DNA of 33,391 nt, from NCBI GenBank assembly GCA_964454015.1, contig CAYVQF010000059.1, forward strand, positions 1 through 33,391. The letters are read 5' to 3'. Source of the stretch: CAYVQF01 sp964454015 (GTDB lineage: Bacteria; Myxococcota_A; Bradymonadia; UBA4248). Both the position numbers and the translations under genes were made by a program. The notes below the pieces were generated by a model. It was not told the origin of the DNA and made no database searches. It saw only the letters and a list, made by a program, of their open reading frames with translations. Position 1 is the stretch's first letter. Each line of letters opens with the position of its first letter. Positions 16,511 through 23,951 of the stretch are shown piece by piece.

Positions 16511-16993
16511 ATGAATGAACCATGGAGGTTGTTGATCTTGCCCGAGCTTTTTGAAGTCATTGAATGCCGCGATGGACTCTTTCACTTTCGCCTCTCGGGC
16601 TTCCTCGACGAGGAGGCCGTGGCCGAACATGGCGCGGCCATTAGCCACGCCTACCAAGCCGCCGTCGACTCCTTTGCCGGCGAGCCCTTTATCGTCCTGG
16701 CCGATTTGCGCCGCCTGCGGACGCTGCCCAAAGCCGGCGAAGACCTCGTCCGCGCGCTGATGCGCTACGGCCGCACGCGCAACCTGTTCTGGTCCATCAA
16801 CATCAGCCCCTCGGCCCTGACCCGCGCCGGGCTCAAGGACGCCGCGCAGATGACCGACACCGCGCGCCTGCGCAGCGTGGTCGAGACCCCAGCGCAAGCC
16901 CTGGCGTTGCTCGAAGAAAAACGACGCGAGATGGAGGGGCGACAGGGCGCCGCGGCGCCGCTTCGGCAGCACCTGCGCCAAGAGGTGTCGTGA
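16511..16993 (+). CDS. STAS/SpoIIAA-like small protein
   Basis: This 160-aa soluble protein has the alternating strand-helix pattern of SpoIIAA/STAS-like proteins: FHFRLSGFLDEEAV (about 23-36), a long helix HAYQAAVDSF, a central strand and turn IVLADLRRLRTLP (about 59-71), then LFWSINISPS and a final helix ending TPAQALALLEEKRREM. STAS-like domains usually act as switches or binding modules in signalling; no partner kinase or sigma factor is adjacent. The ATG is preceded by a good promoter but no ribosome-binding site. An in-frame ATG at 16515 is out of frame and not used. It converges on the Cys-rich lipoprotein gene with 50 bp between stops. The fold assignment is a pattern judgement and could be wrong. 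Confidence 0.6.
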   Translation: MNEPWRLLILPELFEVIECRDGLFHFRLSGFLDEEAVAEHGAAISHAYQAAVDSFAGEPFIVLADLRRLRTLPKAGEDLVRALMRYGRTRNLFWSINISPSALTRAGLKDAAQMTDTARLRSVVETPAQALALLEEKRREMEGRQGAAAPLRQHLRQEVS

Positions 16994-17043
16994 CCAGGTC
17001 GATGCCGGGCCATCCCAACGACTCAAGGCAACAGGTGGTGGCC

Positions 17044-18705
17044 TCAATCCACAGTGACCGGACACGGGCACAACTCAGCCACGTACCAATGCAACCCGGC
17101 ACCCCGAACGAAGACCGCATCGCGCACCCGCACCACTTCGCCCGTGCCGATCACATCCCCCGGCAATTTGCCCGAGGTCCAACGCGCCCCCGTGCTGCCG
17201 TCAAGGGGGTAACGCGACCAGTCATTCGTCGGGGGCCCAAAACCCTCCGTGGGATCGCCGCCAGGCTGTTGGCTGGGATTCAAGCCGCGGATGAGCCACA
17301 GCTCAGGCTTGCAGCTCTGGGTCTTGGATGCGTCGATCCAGGCGACGGACTGGCCAAAACCGGCTTTCCAAGGTTTGGTCGCGACCGACGTCGCCCCACT
17401 GGCTGAGCCATCGCCAGCGACGGTGAAGCTGTAGATCGCGTCACCGGCGTGCACCCCAGAACCCTCGACGTTGCGGGTGGCATAAAAGGTCCCGGAGGTG
17501 TCCACGGTGACGCTCTCGTTGCGGGAAACCCAGCCCAAAGGGGTGCCGGGCAGGCCTGAAGTCGTCAGCCATGAATCGCTCACCCACTGGGCATCCCAAT
17601 TGAAGCGCAACCATTGGTATCCAGCGTGCTGGGCGGCGTAACCCACGCCGGCAAGGCCGATATCCATGACGATGGCGTTGGAGAAAGCGCCAGCGATGAG
17701 CTGCCCCTCCCCATCTTGCCAAGCCTCCCAGGCGTTGCTGGCGATATGGTAGCGCAGCAACGTGCGAGCGCCATTCGGATGCAACGCCGTGGTATAAAGA
17801 AATCCCCGTTGGTGGGCCAAGCCGCTCAGGGAGTCCGTCGCGTTGACCGGGCGAATGGGTGCGGCGAGTTGGGTCCAATTCCCGGCGATTGGCGACGCAT
17901 CTTCAGGCCAGGAGTAGCGATAGAAGGTGTCGTCGCCAAAGATCACGTAGAGGTCCTGGCCATCCGTCCCGATGTGATTGGTTCGCCCTGCACCATCGTC
18001 GACGGGACCAGGCCGCACCTCCCAGCGCGTGCCTTCCCCTTCACACTCCGACACGACACCCGTCGGTGTCCAAGCGCAGGACTGATTACAGCGCGCCGAC
18101 ACCCGCTGACTGCCACAGTAACCGCAGGGCTGCACGATCTCGCCCAGCTCCCCTTCCTGGCACAGCGGGACACAGCTTCGCTGCACCCACTGTCCGCCTG
18201 GGCCGCACACTGTCTCGTGCACCTCCTCACAGGGCCCACAGGCACTCAGTGGCGCGGGACAGCACACGGCGGAACACTGCACTTCATCCGAGCTCACACA
18301 GGTCCACTCACCCGCCTCGGGGCAGTCTACTTGGCCACATGGGGTCTCGGGTTCGTGCGGCAGAGCGGCGCAACCACCGCAGGCGTTGCGTGGCTCGCAC
18401 TCGAGGTCCACTTCCACCACGTCTTGGACTTCTTCGACCTCCACAATCTCGACGATCTCCTGGACCTCAGCGATCTCCTGGATTTCGCTAACCTCCGCGT
18501 CGGCGTCTTCCTGATCGAGGCCATCGATGTCCGGCGGCTCGACCGTATCGCCAGTGCTGTCGGCGCCCGTATCGTTGGTGGGTCCGAGATCACCCGCGAC
18601 CTTCTTCTCCACAGCGGGAAAATCCCCGGGCATGATACAGCCCGAAAAAGCAAGGACGCCCAAGGCGAAGGTGAGTGTTGAAGTGAAAAAAAGCGATCTG
18701 GTCAT
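17044..18705 (-). CDS. Cys-rich surface lipoprotein with acidic Val/Glu stalk and propeller-like domain
   Basis: This 553-aa protein has a lipoprotein signal (FSGC, Cys23). A highly acidic low-complexity stalk follows (about 38-99), the second part of which alternates Glu and Val/Ile (EIQEIAEVQEIVEIVEV). A Cys-rich region (about 100-222) contains CGGC, CGPC and CGYC units like those in surface proteins of myxobacterial and bradymonad genomes. The C-terminal half (about 225-553) has repeated aromatic and Gly/Asp strand-turn segments (LYVIFGDDTFYRYSW, FLYTTALHPNG, LWLIRGLNP) suggesting a beta-propeller or other all-beta fold. No enzymatic motif was recognised. The ATG has gaggaag close upstream. 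A conserved palindrome lies about 150 bp upstream. Confidence 0.75.
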   Translation of the reverse strand: MTRSLFFTSTLTFALGVLAFSGCIMPGDFPAVEKKVAGDLGPTNDTGADSTGDTVEPPDIDGLDQEDADAEVSEIQEIAEVQEIVEIVEVEEVQDVVEVDLECEPRNACGGCAALPHEPETPCGQVDCPEAGEWTCVSSDEVQCSAVCCPAPLSACGPCEEVHETVCGPGGQWVQRSCVPLCQEGELGEIVQPCGYCGSQRVSARCNQSCAWTPTGVVSECEGEGTRWEVRPGPVDDGAGRTNHIGTDGQDLYVIFGDDTFYRYSWPEDASPIAGNWTQLAAPIRPVNATDSLSGLAHQRGFLYTTALHPNGARTLLRYHIASNAWEAWQDGEGQLIAGAFSNAIVMDIGLAGVGYAAQHAGYQWLRFNWDAQWVSDSWLTTSGLPGTPLGWVSRNESVTVDTSGTFYATRNVEGSGVHAGDAIYSFTVAGDGSASGATSVATKPWKAGFGQSVAWIDASKTQSCKPELWLIRGLNPSQQPGGDPTEGFGPPTNDWSRYPLDGSTGARWTSGKLPGDVIGTGEVVRVRDAVFVRGAGLHWYVAELCPCPVTVD

Positions 18706-18854
18706 GGTCTTCCTCTCGGCCAGGTCAGCGCGACGGCAATCCTTACGACACCCCTAGGCTAGCAAGGACGCGCCGCGCGCGCACCCCCAAAAAGCGCACA
18801 ATCCGGCACAACTACGCCCGCACGCACCTAGGCCCGCACGCACCCTACACCGGT

Positions 18855-18880
18855 ACGGGTCGACCCACGTGTCGACCCGT
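18855..18880. repeat. 10-bp palindrome acgggtcgac / gtcgacccgt
   Basis: Perfect 10-bp arms (18855-18864 and 18871-18880) flank a 6-base centre. The core cgaccYaYgtgtcg recurs at the right end of the window (33357-33370), again about 150-160 bp upstream of a minus-strand surface-protein gene. It may be an operator, or the terminator of the endonuclease gene, although no T-run follows it. Confidence 0.6.
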
Positions 18881-18929
18881 CCTTGTCCACTATTTCGCCA
18901 CCTTACGCGTCGGACCGCACGAGCGTCAC

Positions 18930-20045
18930 CTAGAAGTCCGTGATCAGATCGACGAAATCTGGGCGATCGACGAAGGGGTTGCGGTTGTTCTGCACCAACT
19001 CGATGGCGTCATTGCGCGCCGCCTCGATGGCGTCGACGGGATCGTCGAGGTGCCACTGACGCAGGAGCGTCTCCACCGCCGGCGGGATGTCCATACCGTA
19101 ACGCACGGCCATGTAGAACTGGGCCCGCGCGATGTCGCCGCGCGTGCCCATCCGGACGTGGAAAACCAGAGCGTTGTTGGCATTGCGCCCGAGATAAGAG
19201 CCACCCTCTTGCCAGGAGCAGTTGGGGGGGGTGCACGTGGGGAGTCCAAAGAGATAGGAGCCGCGCTGATTATTGGCCACGGACCAGGTGGGAAAGAGGT
19301 GGTGAATGTCGCCGCGGCCAATGGGATCGTGGGAGGGCTTGAGCAGGCTCGAAGGCCAAGAGTGCTCCGTGTTGAAGCCGCACCCCGTCTGGCTGCCATC
19401 CAGGAGGGTGCAGGTGCCGCTGGGGTTGGTGCTGGTCCCATTGGACCGGAGGGTGCGGCCCGTGTAGGCGCAGGTCAAGGTGCCGTCGAGGAGATCGATG
19501 CCGAGCCCGCCGTCGACGCCGTAGATTTCGTCCCGGGCCTCGTCGTAGGTGAGCGGCACGTGGCTGCCGACGAAAGTGCGCAGGCCAGCCTCCAGTTGAC
19601 TGTCCCTGAGGAGCTCCAAGTTGGCGTAGATCCCCTCGAGGCGCGCATCGAAGGCCGCGTCACTGTCGCTCGCTTGGTCGCTCTCCGTGACGTCACTCGG
19701 CCAGCTATCCGCCTGGTCGAGGATGTCTTCGGGGACGATGTCCTCAGCAATCTCCGGCGGGAGATCGTGAAGATCGAGGTCGGGGTCTGGGACGTCGACC
19801 GCAATCAGGTCCGTGTCGCCGTTTGGCCCGTCGCCGAGGTCAACCAGATCGGCGTCATCGTGCACCTCGGCGCTGTCAGTGGCGTCCGGTGCGGCCACCT
19901 CGTCGGGGCCGAGCTCGTCTGGTGGGCTCGTCCCATCGGCCAAGTCGACGAGATCACTGACGTCGGGTCGCTGGAGGGCCGGATCGTCGTCGCAGCCAAA
20001 GAGCAAAGCCGCCGCCAACCCGAAGGGAAGAAGGAAACGCCGCAT
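18930..20045 (-). CDS. Surface lipoprotein endonuclease I (EndA/NucM family)
   Basis: This 371-aa lipoprotein (lipobox LFGC, Cys18) has a very acidic stalk (about 19-130), then an endonuclease I domain (about 132-371). Diagnostic segments are NTEHSWP (225-231) with catalytic His228, GDIHHLFPT (245-253), the metal-site NNQRGSYLFG (258-267), RGDIARAQFYMAVRYG (302-317), and the terminal NRNPFVDRPDFV. Family members are secreted, magnesium-dependent, nonspecific nucleases. Here the enzyme is predicted to be tethered to the envelope, where it could degrade extracellular DNA for nutrition, biofilm turnover or predation. Start ATG 20045 is chosen because GAGG lies 6 nt upstream; an ATG two codons earlier (20051) touches that site. 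The frame remains open further upstream, but without protein character. Confidence 0.9.
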   Translation of the reverse strand: MRRFLLPFGLAAALLFGCDDDPALQRPDVSDLVDLADGTSPPDELGPDEVAAPDATDSAEVHDDADLVDLGDGPNGDTDLIAVDVPDPDLDLHDLPPEIAEDIVPEDILDQADSWPSDVTESDQASDSDAAFDARLEGIYANLELLRDSQLEAGLRTFVGSHVPLTYDEARDEIYGVDGGLGIDLLDGTLTCAYTGRTLRSNGTSTNPSGTCTLLDGSQTGCGFNTEHSWPSSLLKPSHDPIGRGDIHHLFPTWSVANNQRGSYLFGLPTCTPPNCSWQEGGSYLGRNANNALVFHVRMGTRGDIARAQFYMAVRYGMDIPPAVETLLRQWHLDDPVDAIEAARNDAIELVQNNRNPFVDRPDFVDLITDF

Positions 20046-20305
20046 GTTCATCCTCGAGGGCGACCCAACCCTCGGGCCGCGCACCTGAAGTGACCTGTTG
20101 GGGAGCAGGCGCAACGCTGAGGACTGCCAAGCAACGCCATGGGGCCCACACCTCTCCCACGGCGAGCTTGGCGCCAGCGTGGCGTCATGCTCTGAGGCAT
20201 AGCGCGTGTGCGGATCCGGTGCAAGCGATAATCTGCCCTCCCGGCAAAATGCCACCACCTGCCCCGCCAGCCCCAACCGGGCCGAGCCTACCGCATCAGA
20301 GGACC

Positions 20306-20863
20306 TCAACGGCACCGCCTGCGGTATTGCACCGCCATCATCTTCTCCATGAAGCTCAGCGGCTCCCACTGGAAGACGACGGCGTGCCCCCAGGCCCGGG
20401 AAAAGAAAGCCGCCACCTCGTCTGGCGACGACGCATCGACCACACCAACCTCGCGGCCCCCCGCGTAGAGCCCCACCTGGCCCGCGCGCTCCGACCCAGC
20501 ATGAACCATGACGCCCTGCGTCCAGCGCGCCGCCACGGCCAGCGCTCGTGCTACGTCCATACCGTAGACCCATAGGCACGCGGCACCCGGACAGACCCCA
20601 GGCGCTTCACCCACAGAGCGCGCCCAGAACCTGGCATAGCCATAGCCACCACTGCGCACGGCCTGCAGCAGCGCCGCATCATGCTTCGCCTGCGCCGCGG
20701 AGCACGACGCCAGCCCGTGCGCCGAGAAAATCGCCATCGTCGGGCTGCCCCCCTCCGACCACAACCGCCACAGCCGCGCCCACGAGGCTCTGTTGAGCGC
20801 CGGCCAATCGCCCGCCTCTCTGGCCGCGACAATCGCCTCGATTTCCTGTGCTCGTTCTGCCAT
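20306..20863 (-). CDS. Small unknown protein, weak resemblance to DUF3293
   Basis: This 185-aa soluble protein is Ala- and Trp-rich. The centre reads TMAIFSAHGLAS, then a helix AAQAKHDAALLQAVRSGG, then ACLWVYGMDVARALAVAARWTQ, ending near the C-terminus with SRAWGHAVVFQWEP. The order SAH, helix, Gly turn, aromatic strand, Ala-rich helix, Gln recalls DUF3293 proteins, but this is a weak resemblance. The start ATG is chosen for the GGAGG 6 nt upstream and the absence of protein-like sequence before it. It lies about 260 bp upstream of the endonuclease gene on the same strand and has no obvious partner. Confidence 0.55.
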   Translation of the reverse strand: MAERAQEIEAIVAAREAGDWPALNRASWARLWRLWSEGGSPTMAIFSAHGLASCSAAQAKHDAALLQAVRSGGYGYARFWARSVGEAPGVCPGAACLWVYGMDVARALAVAARWTQGVMVHAGSERAGQVGLYAGGREVGVVDASSPDEVAAFFSRAWGHAVVFQWEPLSFMEKMMAVQYRRRCR

Positions 20864-21320
20864 CTCCCACCTCCATGCTGCGCGCGCCCCACCATTCACC
20901 TTACGCCGCCACGCGACCGCAGCCAGCAAACGAAGAACAAAACCAAGAAAACCGGCCAGAAAGTGTCCACATCCTTTGCTTGACCGCGTCTGATGGAAAG
21001 CCTTGCCGCCCAGGGCCAAGACCTCGCCCACCCAGACGGCCACCGGCCACCCCGAACACAGTTCTGGAATCCACAATGGTGTTGCCCCCTCATTGGTCAC
21101 CTACAACGACATCGCCCCACATCGCTAGCAGCACCCTTGCGCAGCACCAAAGGCGCAGACTCATGCGAGACTCTGTGCACGCATCCTCCAAGTGTTCTGG
21201 CTGAATACGAATCCTCGACGTGGCCCTTGTATGCCCTCAGCCAACGACGCAAGCTGTGACAGCGGCCCTGTGCACTTGCCGGGCCAGAGTGTGCCCCTCT
21301 TTTCCTGGAGTTCAACGTCT
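20864..21320. other. Intergenic region between divergent genes
   Basis: These 457 bases separate the minus-strand unknown gene from the plus-strand lipoprotein run. Open frames extend into it from both sides, but the encoded residues are irregular. No clear promoter, terminator or RNA gene was found, although promoters for both sides are expected here. Confidence 0.4.
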
Positions 21321-21884
21321 ATGGTCACGCGACTCTTGGTGCTGCTGATCCTGGCCTGCTTGGCAGGCTGTGGCGATGACGAAGCCCTCACCTATTCTCA
21401 CCCCGTCTCCATCAACTTCAAGGTCAAGTCTGACGACACCACCAACGACACCGTCGTCGCCCGTAAGAACATCACCACCGAGAGCGGCAACCCCTTCGCC
21501 AAGTTCATCAGTGAGAGCCGCCTGGCCCTTGGCGGAGGAGACCCAAGTCGAATTGTGCTGAGCAGCGCTGAGCTCCTCTTGGGTGCCTCCACGTCGAGCA
21601 CCACGGGCCTTGAACAGGTCTTTTCCGGGGAGGTGGTCCTGCTCTTCCATCTCGGCACCACCAACAACTCTTTCATCGCTGGCACCATCGTCGATCCCAC
21701 GGGCAGCGGCCCAGCCCAGCTCACGGTCACCTTTGACTCCAACGAGATGGGGCCTGATGACTACGCGCGCTTTCTCGCCGCGGATTTCCAGGTCGTCCTG
21801 CGTGGACCTGCTGCCGCCACTTTCGCCGCCAAAGGCGCTCAAGCCGATCTCCAGGTCACCCTCCGCTTCAAGTCTTTCAAGTGA
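21321..21884 (+). CDS. Lipoprotein of unknown function
   Basis: This 187-aa protein has a compact lipoprotein signal with lipobox LAGC (Cys17) followed by GDDEA. The mature part alternates polar and hydrophobic residues, with probable beta strands SINFKVKSDD, GEVVLLFHLG, AQLTVTFDSNE and LQVTLRFKSF at the C-terminus, so an all-beta domain such as an immunoglobulin- or jelly-roll-like fold is likely. No enzymatic motif or known family was recognised. The ATG is preceded by ctggag 11 nt upstream. It opens a run of six exported-protein genes on this strand. Confidence 0.75.
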   Translation: MVTRLLVLLILACLAGCGDDEALTYSHPVSINFKVKSDDTTNDTVVARKNITTESGNPFAKFISESRLALGGGDPSRIVLSSAELLLGASTSSTTGLEQVFSGEVVLLFHLGTTNNSFIAGTIVDPTGSGPAQLTVTFDSNEMGPDDYARFLAADFQVVLRGPAAATFAAKGAQADLQVTLRFKSFK

Positions 21885-21977
21885 TCCCCCCCGGCCGACC
21901 CGCGCCGACTCGATCTCTGCGCCACCGTGTTGCGTAAGAGATGGAGCGCCTGGCGCGCGCAATACCCGGGGGAACGC

Positions 21978-22940
21978 ATGATTCTCGATGGCGATGACTC
22001 TTTCACGGCGAGACGGCCCTGGGCGCGACGCTGGGCGTGGACGCTCTTGGTCGCGCTCTTGGCCACGGGCTGTGGGCCCATGCCGCAGGACCCGGTGGAG
22101 CGCGCCCTCTACGACGATCTGCGCCTCCTGGTCCGCACCCGGGAGGCCACGGAGTGGCTCATCGATGACTATGAAATCCAGGCCATCGCGCCCAACGTGC
22201 TGCGCAGCGTCTGCCAGGTGGACGCCCCTCAGCGCGAGGGGCTGCGCCAATGGCTGTCGGCGCAGATCCTCGCCCAAGGCGGCCCTGCCGAGCAAGCCTG
22301 GGTCCGCAACGGTGGCGACCTCGGGGCCATCTCCCAGCTCCTGTCCCTGGAGCGCACCCTCATGGTGCTCGAATGGAGCGAGGGCGAGCTGGCGCACAGG
22401 TGCCCCTTCTTCCTCGTACCCCAAGCCGACTTCGGCGGCGTGCACAGCAACGCCCACCGCTGGGTCTTGCTCGCCGAGAGCGCCGGAGGGGGCGCCGCCT
22501 ATCTCCGCGACGGAGCCCTGCGCTTCGGCGGTGGCGGATCGGCGCGTCTCCTCATCGGACGCGGCCTCAACGCCTCCTGGAGCCTCGCCACGGGCGCCGA
22601 GTTCGGCGGCGGGGGCGCCTTCTCCATTGACGATCCCGACAACCCCTCCCTCAGCGCGAGCGCCTTCGTCGCCTGGCCATGGTTGCTGCGCTACCGCCAC
22701 GAAAACCAAGTCTTCGACATCGACCTAGCCGCCATCTCCACCTTCGACACCCAGCGCTTCGAGTGGCCGCCTGGCGGCCGCATCAGCTTGGGAGCGGGCA
22801 TCATCACGCCCCGCATCGGCAGCTTCATGCCCACGGTGGTCCTCCAAGTAGGCTACGAACTACACCCACCAGCCAAGGACCGCGGCTACTGGCACGGCCT
22901 GCGCCTCGGCACGCGCATCGGCGTCGATTTCGACTGGTAA
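21978..22940 (+). CDS. Lipoprotein with possible beta-barrel-like C-terminal half
   Basis: This 320-aa protein has an Arg-rich N-terminus and a hydrophobic segment ending LLATGC (candidate anchor Cys32). Residues about 40-150 are helical, including LYDDLRLLVRTREATEWL. The C-terminal half (about 150-320) is made of amphipathic strands with Gly-rich turns (GGGAAYLRDGALRFGGGGSARLLIGRGL) and ends in an aromatic (VDFDW), as many outer-membrane beta-barrel strands do. A barrel after a lipid anchor would be unusual; a surface beta-domain is the alternative. The start is chosen for the ggggga 5 nt upstream. No homologue was recognised. Confidence 0.68.
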   Translation: MILDGDDSFTARRPWARRWAWTLLVALLATGCGPMPQDPVERALYDDLRLLVRTREATEWLIDDYEIQAIAPNVLRSVCQVDAPQREGLRQWLSAQILAQGGPAEQAWVRNGGDLGAISQLLSLERTLMVLEWSEGELAHRCPFFLVPQADFGGVHSNAHRWVLLAESAGGGAAYLRDGALRFGGGGSARLLIGRGLNASWSLATGAEFGGGGAFSIDDPDNPSLSASAFVAWPWLLRYRHENQVFDIDLAAISTFDTQRFEWPPGGRISLGAGIITPRIGSFMPTVVLQVGYELHPPAKDRGYWHGLRLGTRIGVDFDW

Positions 22941-22949
22941 CCCACCCCA

Positions 22950-22975
22950 ACGGGCATCGCCAATTTTTTGCCCGT
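22950..22975. repeat. Inverted repeat acgggca / tgcccgt after the gene end
   Basis: Perfect 7-bp arms (22950-22956 and 22969-22975) enclose a 12-base loop containing six T residues. It sits 9 bp after the stop codon. The T-run is in the loop rather than after the stem, so it is not a canonical terminator, but its position suggests a transcript-end function. Confidence 0.4.
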
Positions 22976-23202
22976 GCCGCTGCGTTGGACCCGCCACACT
23001 GCCCACGACCTTTAGGGCCCTTTTGGCAACCACCTCCACCAGGCGTGCGCCCCGCGTCTACCCCCCCTTGACAGGGGAAGCCACCCAGATAGCTTGCAAG
23101 AGTCTTGTGCGCTCTGGATCGCGGGGGTGGTAGACCCGGATGACCACCACCTCGACACCCCAGCATCGGCGCCGGCACCCGGCGCTGGAGAGAGGTCTCC
23201 CC

Positions 23203-23805
23203 ATGAACTCCTTGTCTTGCTCATGTGCTCTTCTGGCGCTGGTGATCGCTTTCGCGGCCTGCGACGGCAAAAAGGATGGCGAGCACAAAGGCAGCGCCAG
23301 CGCGACCTCGACCGCGCCCGATGACAAAGCCAAGGCCAGCGCATTGCCCATGTCCGAACACACTTGGGACATGAGCCACTTCAGCATCGTCGGCCTCAAG
23401 CCCGAGTGGGACGAAAACAAAATGGGTGATGACTCCTATTTCTATCAGGGCAAGGGCTTCTCTGGCCCCCAACTCTGGCTCTCCTCCACCTGCGAAGGCT
23501 ATTGCGGCAGCGAACACATCCCCGCCAACCTCCAAGGCGCCGCGGCAGAGCAGCGGCGCATGCACGACACCTACTACCAAGACGTGGAAATCGTCCTCGA
23601 CGAAGCCCTCGAGGACGGGCACCACTTCCGCTTGAAAATGCGCAACGACCAAGGCGAGCTGGGGCAATATGTCCGCTTCTACTTCCGCGAGGGTTGGCCT
23701 GAGACGGTGAAGTGCGCCTTCCAAGCCAACCAGCCAGGGCAGATGGCCTACATGGAGGCCATGATGGCCAACTGCAATGCCCTGCAAATCACCACCAAAG
23801 AGTAG
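23203..23805 (+). CDS. Small lipoprotein of unknown function
   Basis: This 200-aa lipoprotein has lipobox FAAC (Cys20) followed by a short Lys/Asp/Ser/Ala linker (about 21-50). The mature domain contains MSHFSIVGLKPEW, a Cys pair in STCEGYCG, and a charged C-terminal half with EIVLDEALEDGHHFRLKM and YVRFYFREGWPE, consistent with a mixed alpha/beta fold with one disulfide plus two further cysteines (VKCAF, ANCNAL). The start is taken at the ATG that begins the signal peptide; gagagagg lies about 9 nt upstream. No family was recognised. Confidence 0.72.
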   Translation: MNSLSCSCALLALVIAFAACDGKKDGEHKGSASATSTAPDDKAKASALPMSEHTWDMSHFSIVGLKPEWDENKMGDDSYFYQGKGFSGPQLWLSSTCEGYCGSEHIPANLQGAAAEQRRMHDTYYQDVEIVLDEALEDGHHFRLKMRNDQGELGQYVRFYFREGWPETVKCAFQANQPGQMAYMEAMMANCNALQITTKE

Positions 23806-23951
23806 CCGTGACACGAGGCCGTGCCCTACGGCGACAGCGGCCCCATCGCGCCCGGCCAAATCATGGCTCACCCCCGAACGCCTCTCCGCTACCGCGATGC
23901 CGCCGCGCACGCCAGCGCCAGCGGTGACATCCAAACCCGGACCGAGGACCA

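Noticed and set aside
21312..22709. Long minus-strand open frame (465 codons) opposite two lipoprotein genes
   Set aside because: Its sequence is low-complexity Gly/Ala/Glu/Arg-rich and matches nothing. It lies exactly antisense to two genes with signal peptides and ribosome-binding sites, so it is a by-product of high GC.
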